A stretch of DNA of 64,000 nt from Basidiobolus meristosporus CBS 931.73. Its lineage: Eukaryota > Basidiobolomycota > Basidiobolomycetes > Basidiobolales > Basidiobolaceae. The stretch spans positions 59,290 through 123,289 of the forward strand of contig MCFE01000223.1 of NCBI GenBank assembly GCA_002104905.1, in the 5' to 3' direction. Every line of letters begins with the position of its first letter. Position 1 is the first letter of the stretch. This document shows, piece after piece, positions 32,960-43,923 of the stretch. The notes under the pieces were generated by a model. It saw only the letters and a list, made by a program, of their open reading frames with translations, made no database searches and had not been told where the DNA came from. Position numbers and translations under genes: made by a program.

Positions 32960-35900
32960 CAGTGCTGTGACAATAATTGCATGGTATTGTTGGGATCTTA
33001 TTGCGCTCTACAACTATTTTGAATGGATCCAACCAGCCAGGGCATCTAGTTGCCTTTTATGGCAAGAAACTTGACAGTATTTAAATGGCCTCACAACAAA
33101 ACTCTGATGCATTATGTTGGCAGTATGGCAGCCTACAGCTAGTTTTGTAAAATCCTACCATACCAATTCACCAAATGGTATTTCCTTTTTCTACCTTCCC
33201 TTATGCAATTAATATATTCCACTGTGGCATCACCCCTCTTTATTTGCTTACCCACTACTACCTTGGGTATTCCACATATAGTTTGAATCAAAAAAACTAT
33301 GGCCTCCTGCTTACTAACCTATATAAATACACACACCTGCAGCAATTGACATACTTCTATCACCTCAACTTTACAGCTTTTTAGTGTGATACTTGCAAAG
33401 TTACCATATACCTTGTACTGCTGGCAACATATACATCTTGCAAACACATGCTTGGTTCTTGCCACTTCTGTTGTGAACACCTCCTGAATAGACTTGTTCT
33501 ATTGTGCCATTGATCATAGTGCCAGAAAGTGCTGTATATTTTGTTATCAATTTGATATTTTAGGGTCATATGCATGTCAATTTTGATCCCTAATTGGCAC
33601 TGTATGGCACCATCTGGCATGCTATGGCACTATTGGGCACTATGATCAGCTGGAATGATGGAATAAGTCCAATATCCGTAAAGAACATCTTGGTATTTAG
33701 CCTATATATGCTCTCTCCCTGTTGGATTCTAGTCCCCTTTATAGGAGCGCTCTGTCTTTTGTTTGTGTGAGTTCCATATTGAATGGTGTAAAAGTTAGCT
33801 TGTGACCATGAGAAATCCAGCATACCTTGATAGAGTTCTCCTAATGAAAACTAGTTGCTTGTTGCACTCAACACAACCTTGCATTACTTGACTGATTACC
33901 CACACATTGGGGCTGCTTAGCTTCTTAATGCCATAGGCATAGGTGTCTCCATGTGTACATCTGTCCTCAGTATTTTGCAACTCTTTCTGGTTGGCATATG
34001 TGTGCCAACTCATCACATCCATGACAGACTTGAAGGTAACATTCTTGATGAGATTGGGATATGGTAGTGCCTGCAACATGACTTGTCTTACTATCACCCC
34101 TTAAATCTGCTCCATAGGAAACTCCCAAAAGGTGAAGCAAGGCCCAATATTCTCCACTCACTGTGCAAGATGGAGTAGAGAATGGATACAGTGGCAGTAG
34201 AGATCTGCACATTCAGCTTTATGTTTATAGTATATGTGCTCAAAGTCCATCACAAACCCCTTGCACAACAGCTTTATGTGTGTCAAGTTGGTATTGCTGA
34301 TCTGATTCTGGATAAACATTCCTACAATGTCCCCATATGATTCCTAATGCTTTCAATGTACTCTGGGTAGGAATTGCTTCAGAATGACACTTGAATAAAT
34401 GCATATGCGGTTCATTCAGTCTTTGTGTTTGTATTGTTGCATATGTGTATGAATACTGATTGGAGCCCATGAGAAGTACCTAGGGTAGTGGATACTCTGT
34501 AATATCTTGCCAATTCTTTCAAATTTCTGAGGTACCTTGAAGGGTTCATTTTGCTTGAAATGTCTTATGTACAACATGGTCATCAGTACAGGGATATTGC
34601 TGATAAGCAAATGCATTGCTTCCAGTGGAAAGCTTTTACTCAAACAGATACCCTCTATCTTATGTGTCTGAGGTTTACAATTGATTCTATATTCTGGCTG
34701 ATGGCTTATAGCTTGCCAACTTTGCTTCAATTGCATGCTGACTTCTGTACATTCTTTTTGTGGGATGACAATGTTCGTAGTGCTGGAGGTTGGGCACTAA
34801 TAATATGTGTGAACTATGGAGCAAGTCCCCTGGATCTTACATGTTTAACAGCAATGCCATCCATTGTGCCTGGAGAAACCTGCTATCTTGTTGATGACTG
34901 GGGTATGTCCTATGCAGATAATAATATGCACTTTTTCTTGACAGCCACTTACTGTTATCATGCTGGAAAGCATACAAAACTCATCCAGCAATGGATACAG
35001 GTAGCTATCCAGGTTGCACAATGATTTAGGCCCAGATACCAGTGAGACTACCATCAGATTATTGCCCAGATACCTTAAGATGGGTGGCAGATTTGGATTG
35101 ATGAGAATCAGTGGCCAGCAGGGTTTGCTGGTAGAGTACTTGTTTAATGAGAATCCATTAAGTACTAAGGCAAAGGCATGGTCATATATACCTTCAAAGT
35201 AGCCCTTACTTCTTAACAGTTTGTAATGTATGCCATCAAATATATTGGATATGTGTGCACTTGATTGATACTGAGTGCAGTACTGTATAGCTTAGCAATA
35301 TTTGTTGGACTGCATCAGCTTCCTCAGATGGGGTATTGCTGTAATATATCCAGAGTGTGAACAATACTTTCCCTCAACGGTGGTGGATTCCTAACAATTT
35401 GGACACATTGCAATGTTAGCATCTTTGGATGTGAATGCCATGTAACTTTTAGCACATGCTTGAATCAGGACAGTCTCTGGATCATATGTTGCCAGCTGCA
35501 TGATGGCTGTCCACTTGTACCATGTACATGGTAAGTTGTATCCTGGAATGATTTTGGCAAGAAGTAGTATTAAATCCTCAAAGCCCCTTTACTGATACGA
35601 GTGGAAATGTGCCACTTCTCTAGCCACAACATTACATCATCCACCAGTAGGTATATTACTGGGCTTACTTGGCTCCATAGAGTAGCTTAAGCATTTTTTA
35701 AACAGGTATTGTCTCATTGCATATTGGGATTTGACTGGGCTCATACATGGTACTGTTGTTAGGGGAGATAGGCTTACAATCCATCAGTAAACCTTCTTTC
35801 TCAGAGCTATCACTCTACATGCCATATTCAGAAGGCTGGGGTGAGCCTAAGGGTGTCACAAACTCACCTGACTCAGTTTGTGCAAGGTGACAAATATGGC

Positions 35901-36120
35901 CAGCTGGCAGTATAGAAGTATCAACTGGCTGGCAAGATAATATTGGTACAGTAGTGATCAATGAATGGTCAAATATGACTGTTATGGCAAAATACTCTCT
36001 GTGATCCTTGTAATACTTCCTATGCTATCTGCATGCTTCATGGTTGAGAGGCTTTCTACAATAGCCATATGGTCTTTTTTCTCTTCTCTTATGGCATTGA
36101 GTCAGAGTAGTCTTGTCCAT
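32960..36120 (-). pseudogene. Tnp2-like CACTA transposase, copy C, full-length but broken
   Basis: Start at 36120 (MDKTTL). The order matches copies A and D: N-terminal Cys/His cluster, acidic linker, cysteine pairs around 35400, the FDGIHYKLL motif, the Tnp2 core with SLVSGPKSLCNLDSYLYPLL (34845-35054), then domains seen only here and in D: 34240-34470 and 33795-34097, the latter with WHTYANQKELQNTEDRC and GDTYAYGIKKL. Stops and shifts separate these open blocks. The small foldback element (33491-33669) interrupts the C-terminal part. Intact length would be roughly 1,000 residues, in the range of Tnp2 transposases. Confidence 0.8.
33491..33669. mobile_element. Small foldback/MITE inside CACTA-C
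   Basis: A 179-bp segment beginning GACTTGTTCTATTGTGCC, whose end reads as the imperfect inverted repeat (rc: GACTTATTCCATCATTCC). Flanks are GAATA (33486-33490) and CAATA (33670-33674). Copy D lacks it and reads straight through. The GACTT end, internal GTGCCA repeats and 5-bp duplication tie it to the 731-bp palindrome at 26701-27431. Confidence 0.75.
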
Positions 36121-36285
36121 GGGGCAAACAGTCTGATCTTCAACAAAGTAACATTATTATATCACTTTTTGGTCAATACTCATGTAAATTTAGGACAGTC
36201 TTATATTTGAGACATTTCACCTACATGAATGTAAGATTCAATGATGACCTGCCATAGTAAGCATTATGGATAAGCTTGTGGTACC

Positions 36286-36303
36286 ACATACACATGTATA
36301 TGT
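36286..36303. promoter_or_regulatory. Near-palindrome in the divergent promoter region, copy C
   Basis: The 18-bp ACATGT-centred site lies 40 bp upstream of the accessory ATG (36343) and about 165 bp upstream of the transposase ATG (36120, minus). Confidence 0.45.
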
Positions 36304-36342
36304 AACATTATTTCCCCTTTGGTTTAACTCACTACCATATAT

Positions 36343-38296
36343 ATGCTGCTAAAAAATATAGCAAAGTTGTCTGATTCACAACCAAACCCCACTGCTGACA
36401 GCAACAGAAGAACCGTTGGATAGCAGCTTGCATTGACATTCAGTGCAGCAAGCAGGGCTATATCCAAAAAAAGGGCATGTTAACAGTTTGCTCACCAAAG
36501 GTAATAATGCAGACTCCTCAGGCTCTCAGTCAAGTAGACAATTGAGTGCCTTTGCAGAGCCACAAGCTGACCGTTATGCTCAGGCAGATAAGAATGTAGC
36601 AAAGGCAGTACCCTCAGTTGAAGACCAGCAAGTGGCCCTCATAACATCACCATCACCCAATTTAGCAAGTATGTTGTCAGCTCATACCAAAGTATTAATA
36701 AAGCAATTAGGTGCAGTGGCTGATAGGATAGATGCAATGGCCCAGAGAAATCTGGAAATAGTCCAGAAACAGGATGAGCAGATAATATGTGTAGAGCAAT
36801 CAATATCCCTGGTAGAGAAAGCAGTATCTTTGCAGCAAAGAAGGAACTCAAGTAGCTCAATGTCCAGCCAAGAATTGAGCCATTTCCCAATGTAACAGCA
36901 GAGGAACACTGTACAGTCTTTGAAGCACAACAACACTGCCCAAAGATAAAGCCCACAGAAAATTTTTCACAGTGTTTGAGGGAGACAATGTGGCGTTTAT
37001 ACCAAAGACTAAAAATTAAAAGACATTGTAGATCCATGATGCTGTAGAGTACAATAATGAAGAGTGGGCAAATATCCAAGATGCCATCAGAAGTTTAGCA
37101 CACCATTACCCTAAGGCCAGCATACTATGGGACCATCAGGAACTCAATGCCAATCAAAATGCACTTGACTTGTTCCATGAGCATAATCCTGGATTCTGAC
37201 AGGCAAGTAGATTTTGGGCCAGCACTGGTGTGCTGAGAAAGGGTCTTAAGAATAGTAGAAACCATCAAAGGCAGAAGAACAAGGGTGTCATGGCTAAGAA
37301 CCAGCATCTTCCTCAAGCGCCTGCTACAAGCAGGGCCAAAAGCTCCAGCCAAGCAATAAAGACACATGAGGTAGCTGGAAGAGTGCCAATTAGGGACAAG
37401 CAGGCAGACACAGACTCACCAGCACAACATTTATCAAGGAAATAGAGTAGTACCACTCAAGAAGCAGTTAGTGAAAGTAGAAGTGAAGGCACTGCCAGTG
37501 ATAAAAGCCAGCAACTTTTACAGGTACCTGTCACTACTACAAATGAGAGCTTGAAACAAGCAGAAAAAAAATGTCAGGTTGCCAGAGCAGTGCCAGCAAG
37601 GGACATGCAGGCCACAACAGATGTATCAGAGCAGAATTTATCAAGGAGGAAATGTAGTTCATTACAAGAAGCACTCAGACAAAGTAGCAGTCAAAGACCT
37701 GGCAGTGATAAAGGAAAATGTAAAGGGAAAAAAGTCTACCCAAGTCTAAGACAGGGAGGCATGCAAAAAACACTGCAGTTCTTGCCAATTAACACCTCAA
37801 GCCTGGAACAGACTGAATCCCATCATAGCCAAGAAGAATTATCAACAAGAAAACAGCTGTCTTCACAAGAGTTGGAAGTGTAGCCAGTTGAGCTACACTT
37901 CAGCAAAGTAGATGAGTTTGCAGAAAAAGGCAATTTGTCAACCACTGACTCCACATCCTCCATTGCTGACAGAGTGGAGATCCCACTGACAGACAAGGCT
38001 TCAATGTCAAGAACTCAAAAGACTACCATAATGCCTTCAGTAGAATTCTGGAACATTGATAGGCACACCAAGAGGTTGCAGCACTTCTTTTAATGCAGTG
38101 CTCAAGAAAATGCACTTGAATATTGCAGGAATTTATTGCAAAGACTGGCAGATGAGGTGCTAGACATTGAAGTGCCAGCTGAAGACCAGGACATGTGGGA
38201 ACCAGTGAATGAACAGTGGCATAAAGCTGTTGGGCTCCACTCAAGTAGTGGAATCAGAGCATTAAAACAGAAATACTTATTGAGTGGTGGATCTTG
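36343..38296 (+). pseudogene. CACTA-C accessory coiled-coil protein, broken
   Basis: ATG at 36343; a TAG near 36420 ends the first block. The second block (36443-36895) has NNADSSGSQSSRQ, PSVEDQQVALITSPSPNLAS and a likely coiled coil (about 45 residues with EQSISLVEKAVSLQQRR). After shifts, 37230-37883 holds the LRKGLKNSRNHQRQKNKG basic stretch and two tandem 69-residue units 207 bp apart (37371 and 37578), ending SSSQRPGSDKGKCKGKK. The tail reads SVEFWNIDRHTKRLQHFF, then a leucine-rich block (LEYCRNLLQRLADEVLDIEV) ending near 38296. Intact length would be about 630 residues. By position it corresponds to the second protein (TnpA-type) of plant CACTA elements, but no sequence similarity is claimed. 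Confidence 0.65.
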
Positions 38297-38741
38297 ATGG
38301 AGTTACTTGTTAATTGTGGGGTTAGGCTTAATGTTATTGTAGGATATAGGGACTTGTATAGGTCAGTACAATTGGCAATTGAAGTACAACCGAAGTTTTG
38401 ACGGAAATAAATCAGTTTGTATGCATGAATAGTAAGAAAAATGGTTGAGTCAGGAAGTAAGGAGTGTGAAAAAGAGGTAATAGCCAATCAATGCACACAA
38501 ATGTAGGAGGTAATACAGTGTCTGGGATCAGAACATGAGAAAATTGGCAGAGAACCAATCAAAAGCTACTTTGTATTGTTGTGATAAAAAATTTTGATCA
38601 AGTTTTTTGTGAACTCTGGGGTGCAATTATTTTCAATGGTCTCTGGATGGTGTCCTGACAGGATCAATTCCTCTTAGTCACTGGATGTTTACTTTATGGT
38701 GGCCTTTGATGGGATCATTACAATAATTTTTCATAGGGTGT

Positions 38742-40126
38742 AAACTCACTACAGCTTCTCAAATAAAGCCTCAACTGGATTTGGTAACTTGGAAAATCCC
38801 TCATGCTGATGAATAGAAAATGTTGATACAAAGGAGTTATCTACTTGGCCCCTTTGGAGCTTACACACTTATGAAGAACTCCACTCTGATGGATATCACT
38901 GGCCAAATATCAGAGCTGACAGCCTAGAATCTTTCAAGTCTTGCAGACAATGTCAGCTTTGCAGTATCAGCAACCATGTATTTCACCCTGAGTCCCATCC
39001 ATGCAAGCCTTCCTATGGATCATATTGCAATTGATCTAGCTGAGCATTTTACCACTAGTGATGAGTGTAATCACTACCACTTAGTAATTGTGGATGTGTG
39101 CACAAGTTTTGTCTTCTTCAAAGCTATCCCAGAAAGTATCCTGCCACTATTGAACAAGCATTATTCAAACTCTTCTGCCTCTTTGGATTTTCTAAGGTTA
39201 ATCAATCATATATTGGAACAGAATTTGTGAATTATATGATTGAAGCCCATTGCTAGAATAGCACCATTGATCACCATCTGATCTCTTCATATTATCCCAA
39301 AGCTAATGCACTTGCTGAGAGGCATGCTCAGACCTCAGTGAACATCATCAGGAAATGCATCAAAGGTATCAAGAAGAATTGGGACAAGTACATTCCCATT
39401 ATACAGTATTCTATCAACAGCAAAATTACAGCTCTATATGAATCAATGCAACTTTCTTTAATGTTTGGAAGAGAATTCAAAAACTTTGTAGACTGCCAGA
39501 CTACAGAGTTGGCAAAGTTGAATACAGACAAGTTAAAGAGCTGGATTGAGTACCTTACCAATATTGTCTACCCTGCCATCAGTGCCAGATGTAGAGCTTC
39601 ACAGTAATAGAAGACTTCAACACATACCACAAGACACAGGAACAGCAGATTCTCAGATGGTTCATATGTCACAGCACTGGATCCAATTGTACAGTCTAAA
39701 ATTGACCCCAAATATGAAGGCCCATTCAAATTTGTCAGATGCACTACTGGAGGATCTTATGTACTTCAGAACAATACTGGTGCACTGCCACCCAACAACT
39801 TTCCACCTTCTTCACTCAGAATTTTATCTCAAGAACCAGTTACTTCTGCATACTATGAAGTTGAAGCTATTGTAGACCATGATGGAGAAGAGCCAAATTG
39901 CCTTTATTTCATCAAGTTGAAAGGTTATGATACCAAACATAACACTTGGGAACCTTATACCAACTTTGGTGATGTTGCCATCATGGATCGGTATTGGAGC
40001 TGCAGGGGGACCCAGAAGGTATCAGAAAACTCCTCTTCCAGGAGTAGTAGTTATTGTGCTGCAACATTTGAAGCTTAGCAAATTTTGCTCCATCAGAAAA
40101 TATAGTACCTTAACAGATTTTCCCTA
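38742..40126 (+). pseudogene. Gypsy-C integrase with C-terminal chromodomain, broken
   Basis: The frame continues the RNase H end (DIICKLTTASQ) once CACTA-C is removed. Integrase: an LMKNSTLMDITGQ zinc-finger region (decayed), DHIAIDLAEHF with the first catalytic Asp (about 39020), FVFFKAIPE, and SSYYPKANALAERHAQT with the catalytic Glu (about 39300). The second Asp region (39225) is shifted. The C-terminus reads YYEVEAIVDHDGEEPN, LYFIKLKGYD and HNTWEPYTNF (39848-39990), a clear chromodomain fold with its aromatic residues. Chromoviruses use this module to target insertion to particular chromatin. Stops prevent expression. Confidence 0.8.
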
Positions 40127-40129
40127 ACC

Positions 40130-40519
40130 CAAACATAACTAATCCTAGTAATGGTTTATCTCATCTCATCTCTGTATCTATTTTTATCTGTCTCACCTGA
40201 TCATTTTGCATGTAGCTATTACATCATTGACTTATCTGCCAAGTCTCCCCAGGTGGTTGATTGTCTGAGATCTATGCAGCAATTTGGCAGTTGCCAAGAC
40301 ATCAGCTGATTAATGATGCAATTTTCATTTATCTTATGCACCTATCAACATCCCAGCAGATTTCAATTAGTCCAGTATGGTTTAGTGTATGTCTCAACAA
40401 AGTTAAGATTGTATCTCAGCAAGATTAAGAATTGAACAATTATGTTCTAGTGTCTACCAAAGCCTAGGATATCTAGCACTCCCAAGAACACCAAGCTTAG
40501 CCTGCATAGCAAACCATCT
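40130..40519 (+). repeat. Gypsy-C 3' LTR remnant and 3' untranslated region
   Basis: AT-rich, non-coding. 40360-40519 resembles 30000-30180. It ends where CACTA-D-prime begins. Confidence 0.5.
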
Positions 40520-41036
40520 TCCTATGAACAAATATTGCAATGATCCTGTCAAAAGGCTGTCACAAATTCTAAGTCTTGTGACTAAGAGGTACTGATCCCA
40601 TTAGGACACCATGCAAAGACTGTCAAAAAATAATTGCACCCCATATTTCACAAAAAACCTGGTCAAAACTTTTCATCCTAACAATACAAAAGTGGCTTTT
40701 GATTGGTTCTCTGCCAATTTTCTCACTTTTGGTTCCCAGACACTGTATCACCTCCTACATGTGTGTACATTGATTGGCCGTTGCCTCTTTTTCACACTCC
40801 TTACTTCCTGACTCCGCTGTTTCTCTTACTTTCATGCAAACAAGTTGATTTATTTACATTTATACTTCAGTCATACATCAAATGCCAATTGTATCAACCT
40901 ATACAAGTTCCTATACCCTACACTAACATTAAGCCCAACCCAACACTTAACAAGTAACTCCATTAAAATCCACCACTTGGTAAGTATCTCTGCTGTAATG
41001 ATCTGTTTCCACAGCCAAACTTCTTGTTACTTAGAG
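40520..41036 (-). mobile_element. CACTA copy D-prime, terminal fragment
   Basis: It starts TCCTATGAACAAATATTG, a slightly mutated accessory-side terminus. It contains TGATCCTGTCAA and GTGTCC-type subterminal repeats, then accessory 3' sequence. It is cut at about 41036 by copia-I K. It repeats sequence also present at 41645-42100, so it is a separate copy from D. Confidence 0.7.
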
Positions 41037-41644
41037 TAATTTTACCAAAGTACCAGGCATCCAGAACATGAGATTTCTCAAAGTTGTCCAAACAGCCTCA
41101 AACTTTGCATACATGTTCTGAGGACCCTCCTTGGTCTACTCTACTTACATTTAATATCCAAGACCATGTAAAAGTATAAATACTACCTTGCAATCAATAA
41201 ATCATCAAGTGAAGCCTACATAATCTACTTGTTCTCCCAATCATTTACAAGATCTCCAAGACTCTTACAACAGGTTAGCCCCAAGCTGTCACTCTCTGCA
41301 ATGTCTACTACTGCTATTACTAGAACTTTTCCCTTGACTGAAAAGTTGGACAGATTTAACTATCTAGTGTGGAAGGTGGAGATGAAGTTGATGCTACAAG
41401 ATAGAGGCCTTTGGGATATTGTCATGGGAGAAGAATGCCCTCCTAAAATGAGGGAGAGGTAGCCTTGAAGTACCAGAAGAAAGAACAATGTGTCTTTAAT
41501 TGCATTTGACTAATCATTAAAGACAAATTGTTAATTCAATGCTCAGGAGCAAATACAGCAAAGAATGCCTGGAAGGCATTAGAAGACACTTACCAGTCAT
41601 GTTCAACAGCCAAGAGAATTTATCTGAGACAAAAGTCCCACAAC
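41037..41644 (+). mobile_element. Copia-I fragment K (LTR, primer site, gag start)
   Basis: Partial 5' LTR (41037-41272, ending CTTACAACA), then leader and gag ATG at 41301: MSTTAITRTFPLTEKLDRFN, followed by WKVEMKLMLQDRGLWDIVMG. The frame breaks at 41460. It stops at YLRQK near 41640, where CACTA-D begins. The primer site reads GGTTAGCCCC, missing TGA relative to copia-1. Confidence 0.8.
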
Positions 41645-41979
41645 TGAGAGGTACTGATACTGTCAGGACACCTTACAGAGACTGTTGCAAAATAATTGTA
41701 CCCCAGAATTTACAAAAAACTTGGTCAAAATTTTGCATCACATTAATGTAAAAGAGGCTTTTGGATGGTTCCCTATCAATTTGCTCACTTTCTGATCCCA
41801 GACACTCTTTCACCTCCCACATTTGTGTGCATTGATTGGCTATTGCCTCTTTTCACACTGCTGACTTCCCAACTCAGCCATTTCTCTTACTTTTCATGCA
41901 TGTAAATTGATTTTTCTCTGTTGAGGCTTCCGTTGTACCTCAATTGCCAATTGTATTGACCTATACAAGTCCCTATACC

Positions 41980-43701
41980 CTATACTAACATTATGCCTAA
42001 CCCCACACTCAACAAGTAACTCCATTGAAATCCACAACTCAACAGGTATTTCTGTATTAACACTCTGGTTCCACAACTTTGGCAGGAATCCAACAGCTTT
42101 ATGCCACTATTCATTCACTGGTTCCCATGTGTCCTGGTCTTCAGCTGGCACTGCAATGTCTAGCACCTCATCTGCCAGTCTTTGCAATAAATTCCTGCAG
42201 TATTCAGGTGCATTTTCTTGAGCACTGCATTAAAAGAAGTGCTGCAACCTTGTGGTGTGCCTATTGATGTTCCAAAATTCCACTGAAGGCATTATGGTAG
42301 TCTTTTGAGTTCTTGACATTGAAGCCTTGTCTGTCAGTGGGATCTCCACTCTGTCAACAATGGAGGATGTGGAGTCTGTGTTAGACAAATTGCCTTTTTC
42401 TGCAAACTCATCTACCTTGCTGGAGTGTAGCTCAACTGGCTGCACTTCCAACTCTTGTGAAAACAGCTGTTTTCTTGTTGATAATTCTTCTTGGCTATGA
42501 TTGGATTCAGTCTGTTCCAGGCTTGGGGTGTTAATTGGTAAGAACTGCAGTGTTTTTTGCATGCCTCCCTGTCTCAGGCTTGGGTAGACTTTTTTCCCTT
42601 TACATTTTCCTGTATCACTGCCAGGTCTTTCACTGCTACTTTGTCTGCGTGCTTCTTGAGTACTACTACTCTTTTTCCTGGATAAATATTGTGCTGGAGC
42701 ATCTGTGCCTGTCTGCTTGTCCCTAATTGGCACTCTTCCAGCTACCTGATATCTCTTTGATACTTGTCTGGAGCCTTTGGCCCCCTTGTAACAAGCTCTT
42801 TAGGAAGCCGCTGGTTTTTAGCCATGGCACCCTTGTTCTTTGGGCCTTTGATAGTTACTGCTATTCTGAAGTTACTTTCTTAGTATACCAAAGCTGGCCC
42901 AAAATCTGTTTGCCCATTTGAATACAGGATAATGCTCATGGAACAAGTCAAGTGCATTCTACTTGGCCTTGAGCTCCTGATGGTCCAATTGCATTTAACG
43001 GCTTTGTAGATCTCCAATGTCTTTTGATTTTTAGGCTTTGGTATAAACACCACATTGTGTCCCTCCCATGCTGTGATAGGTTTTTCTGTGGGCTTCATCA
43101 TTGAGCATTTTTGTTGTGCTACAAAGACTGTACAATGCTTCTCTACTGTCACATCTGGAAATGGCTCAATTCTTTGCTGTGACATTGAGCTACTTGAGTT
43201 CCTTCTTTGCAGCAAAGATACTGCTTTCTCTACCTGGGATATTGACTGCTCAACATGTATTATCTGCTCTTCCTGTTTCTTGACTATTTCCTGATTTCCC
43301 TGGACCATTGCATCTATCCAATCAGCCACTGTACCTAATTGCTTCATTAATACTTTGGTATGAGCTGATAGCATACTTGCTAATATGGGTGGAGGTGATG
43401 TTATGACAGCCACTTGCTGGTCTTCAATTGAGGGTACTGCATTAATTACATTCTCATCTGCCTGAGCATAATGGTCAGCATGTGTCTCTATGGAGGTCCT
43501 CAGTTGCCTACTTGACTGACAGCCTGAGGAGTCTGCATTATTACCTTCAGTGGGCACACTGTTAACATGGTCTTTTTTGGATGTAGCCCTGCTTGTTGCA
43601 CTGAATGTCAAAGCAAGCTGTTGTCCAACAGTTCTTCTGTTGCTGTCAGCAGTGGGGTTTGGTTGTAAATCAGACAACTTTGCTTTATTTTTTGGCAGCA
43701 T
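41980..43701 (-). pseudogene. CACTA-D accessory coiled-coil protein, best preserved copy
   Basis: Start at 43701 (MLPKNKAKLSDLQPNPTADS). The first 273 codons are open: a Ser/Thr/Asn-rich N-terminus, PSIEDQQVAVITSPPPILAS, and a predicted coiled coil at about residues 105-155 with regularly spaced I/V/L. MKPTEKPITAWEGHNVVFIP (residues 207-226) follows, then a decayed conserved block. A second open block (42733-42230, 167 aa) begins within the basic unit, with only one copy of the repeat that C and E have twice, then KGKKVYPSLRQGG and SVEFWNINRH. A leucine-rich tail follows with stops. No known domain is recognised. By analogy with CACTA elements it may help bind the subterminal repeats or regulate the transposase. 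Confidence 0.65.
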
Positions 43702-43740
43702 ACATATGGTATTGAGTTAAACCAAAGGGGAAATAGTGTT

Positions 43741-43758
43741 ATATATACATGTGTATGT
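43741..43758. promoter_or_regulatory. Near-palindrome in the divergent promoter region, copy D
   Basis: 18-bp site centred on ACATGT, 40 bp from the accessory start (43701) and about 165 bp from the transposase start (43924), the same spacing as in copy C. Confidence 0.45.
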
Positions 43759-43923
43759 GGTGCCACAAGTTTATTCATAATGCTTACTATGGCAGGTCAT
43801 CATTGAATCTTACATTCATGTAGGTGCAATGTCTCAAATATAAGACTGTCTTTGACTCACATGAGTATTGACCAAAAAGTGTAATAATAGCATTACATTG
43901 TTGAAGGTCAAACTGTTTGCTCC

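Larger units (their letters stand above)
32771..38738 (-). mobile_element. CACTA copy C, complete element with TGT duplication
   Basis: A 5,968-bp element starting CCCTATGAAAAATAATTTGG and ending in the inverted counterpart (rc starts CCCTATGAAAAATTATTG; 13 bp identical). It is flanked by TGT at 32768-32770 and 38739-38741. Transposase is on the minus strand (36120 down to about 32960) and accessory on the plus strand (36343 to about 38296). It carries a small foldback element at 33491-33669. It defines the family: short TIR, subterminal GACAGGATCA repeats, two divergent genes. Confidence 0.9.
29961..40519 (+). mobile_element. Gypsy-C chromodomain retrotransposon, split by CACTA-C
   Basis: LTR-like sequence near 29961-30230 resembles 40360-40519 (shared CTAGCACT, CAAGCTTAGC and TGCA.AGCAAACCA blocks). 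Between them lie protease (30532-30900), RT (31300-31830), RNase H (32232-32740), then after CACTA-C the integrase (38742-39700) and a C-terminal chromodomain (39840-40010). The coding frame is interrupted by a solo LTR (31854-32222) and CACTA-C (32771-38738). The 3' LTR is cut by CACTA-D-prime at 40520. Confidence 0.8.

Noticed and set aside
34551-35024. 157-codon plus-strand open frame
   Set aside because: It is the antisense shadow of the CACTA-C transposase core; the minus strand carries the conserved Tnp2 motifs and matches copies A, B and D.
36443-36895. Host gene for a coiled-coil protein
   Set aside because: The same protein appears at the same position in every CACTA copy, inside the element ends, so it belongs to the transposon.
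42100-42300. Plus-strand ORF at 42079-42267
   Set aside because: Antisense to the accessory-gene C-terminus, and repeated at other CACTA copies in the same antisense relation.
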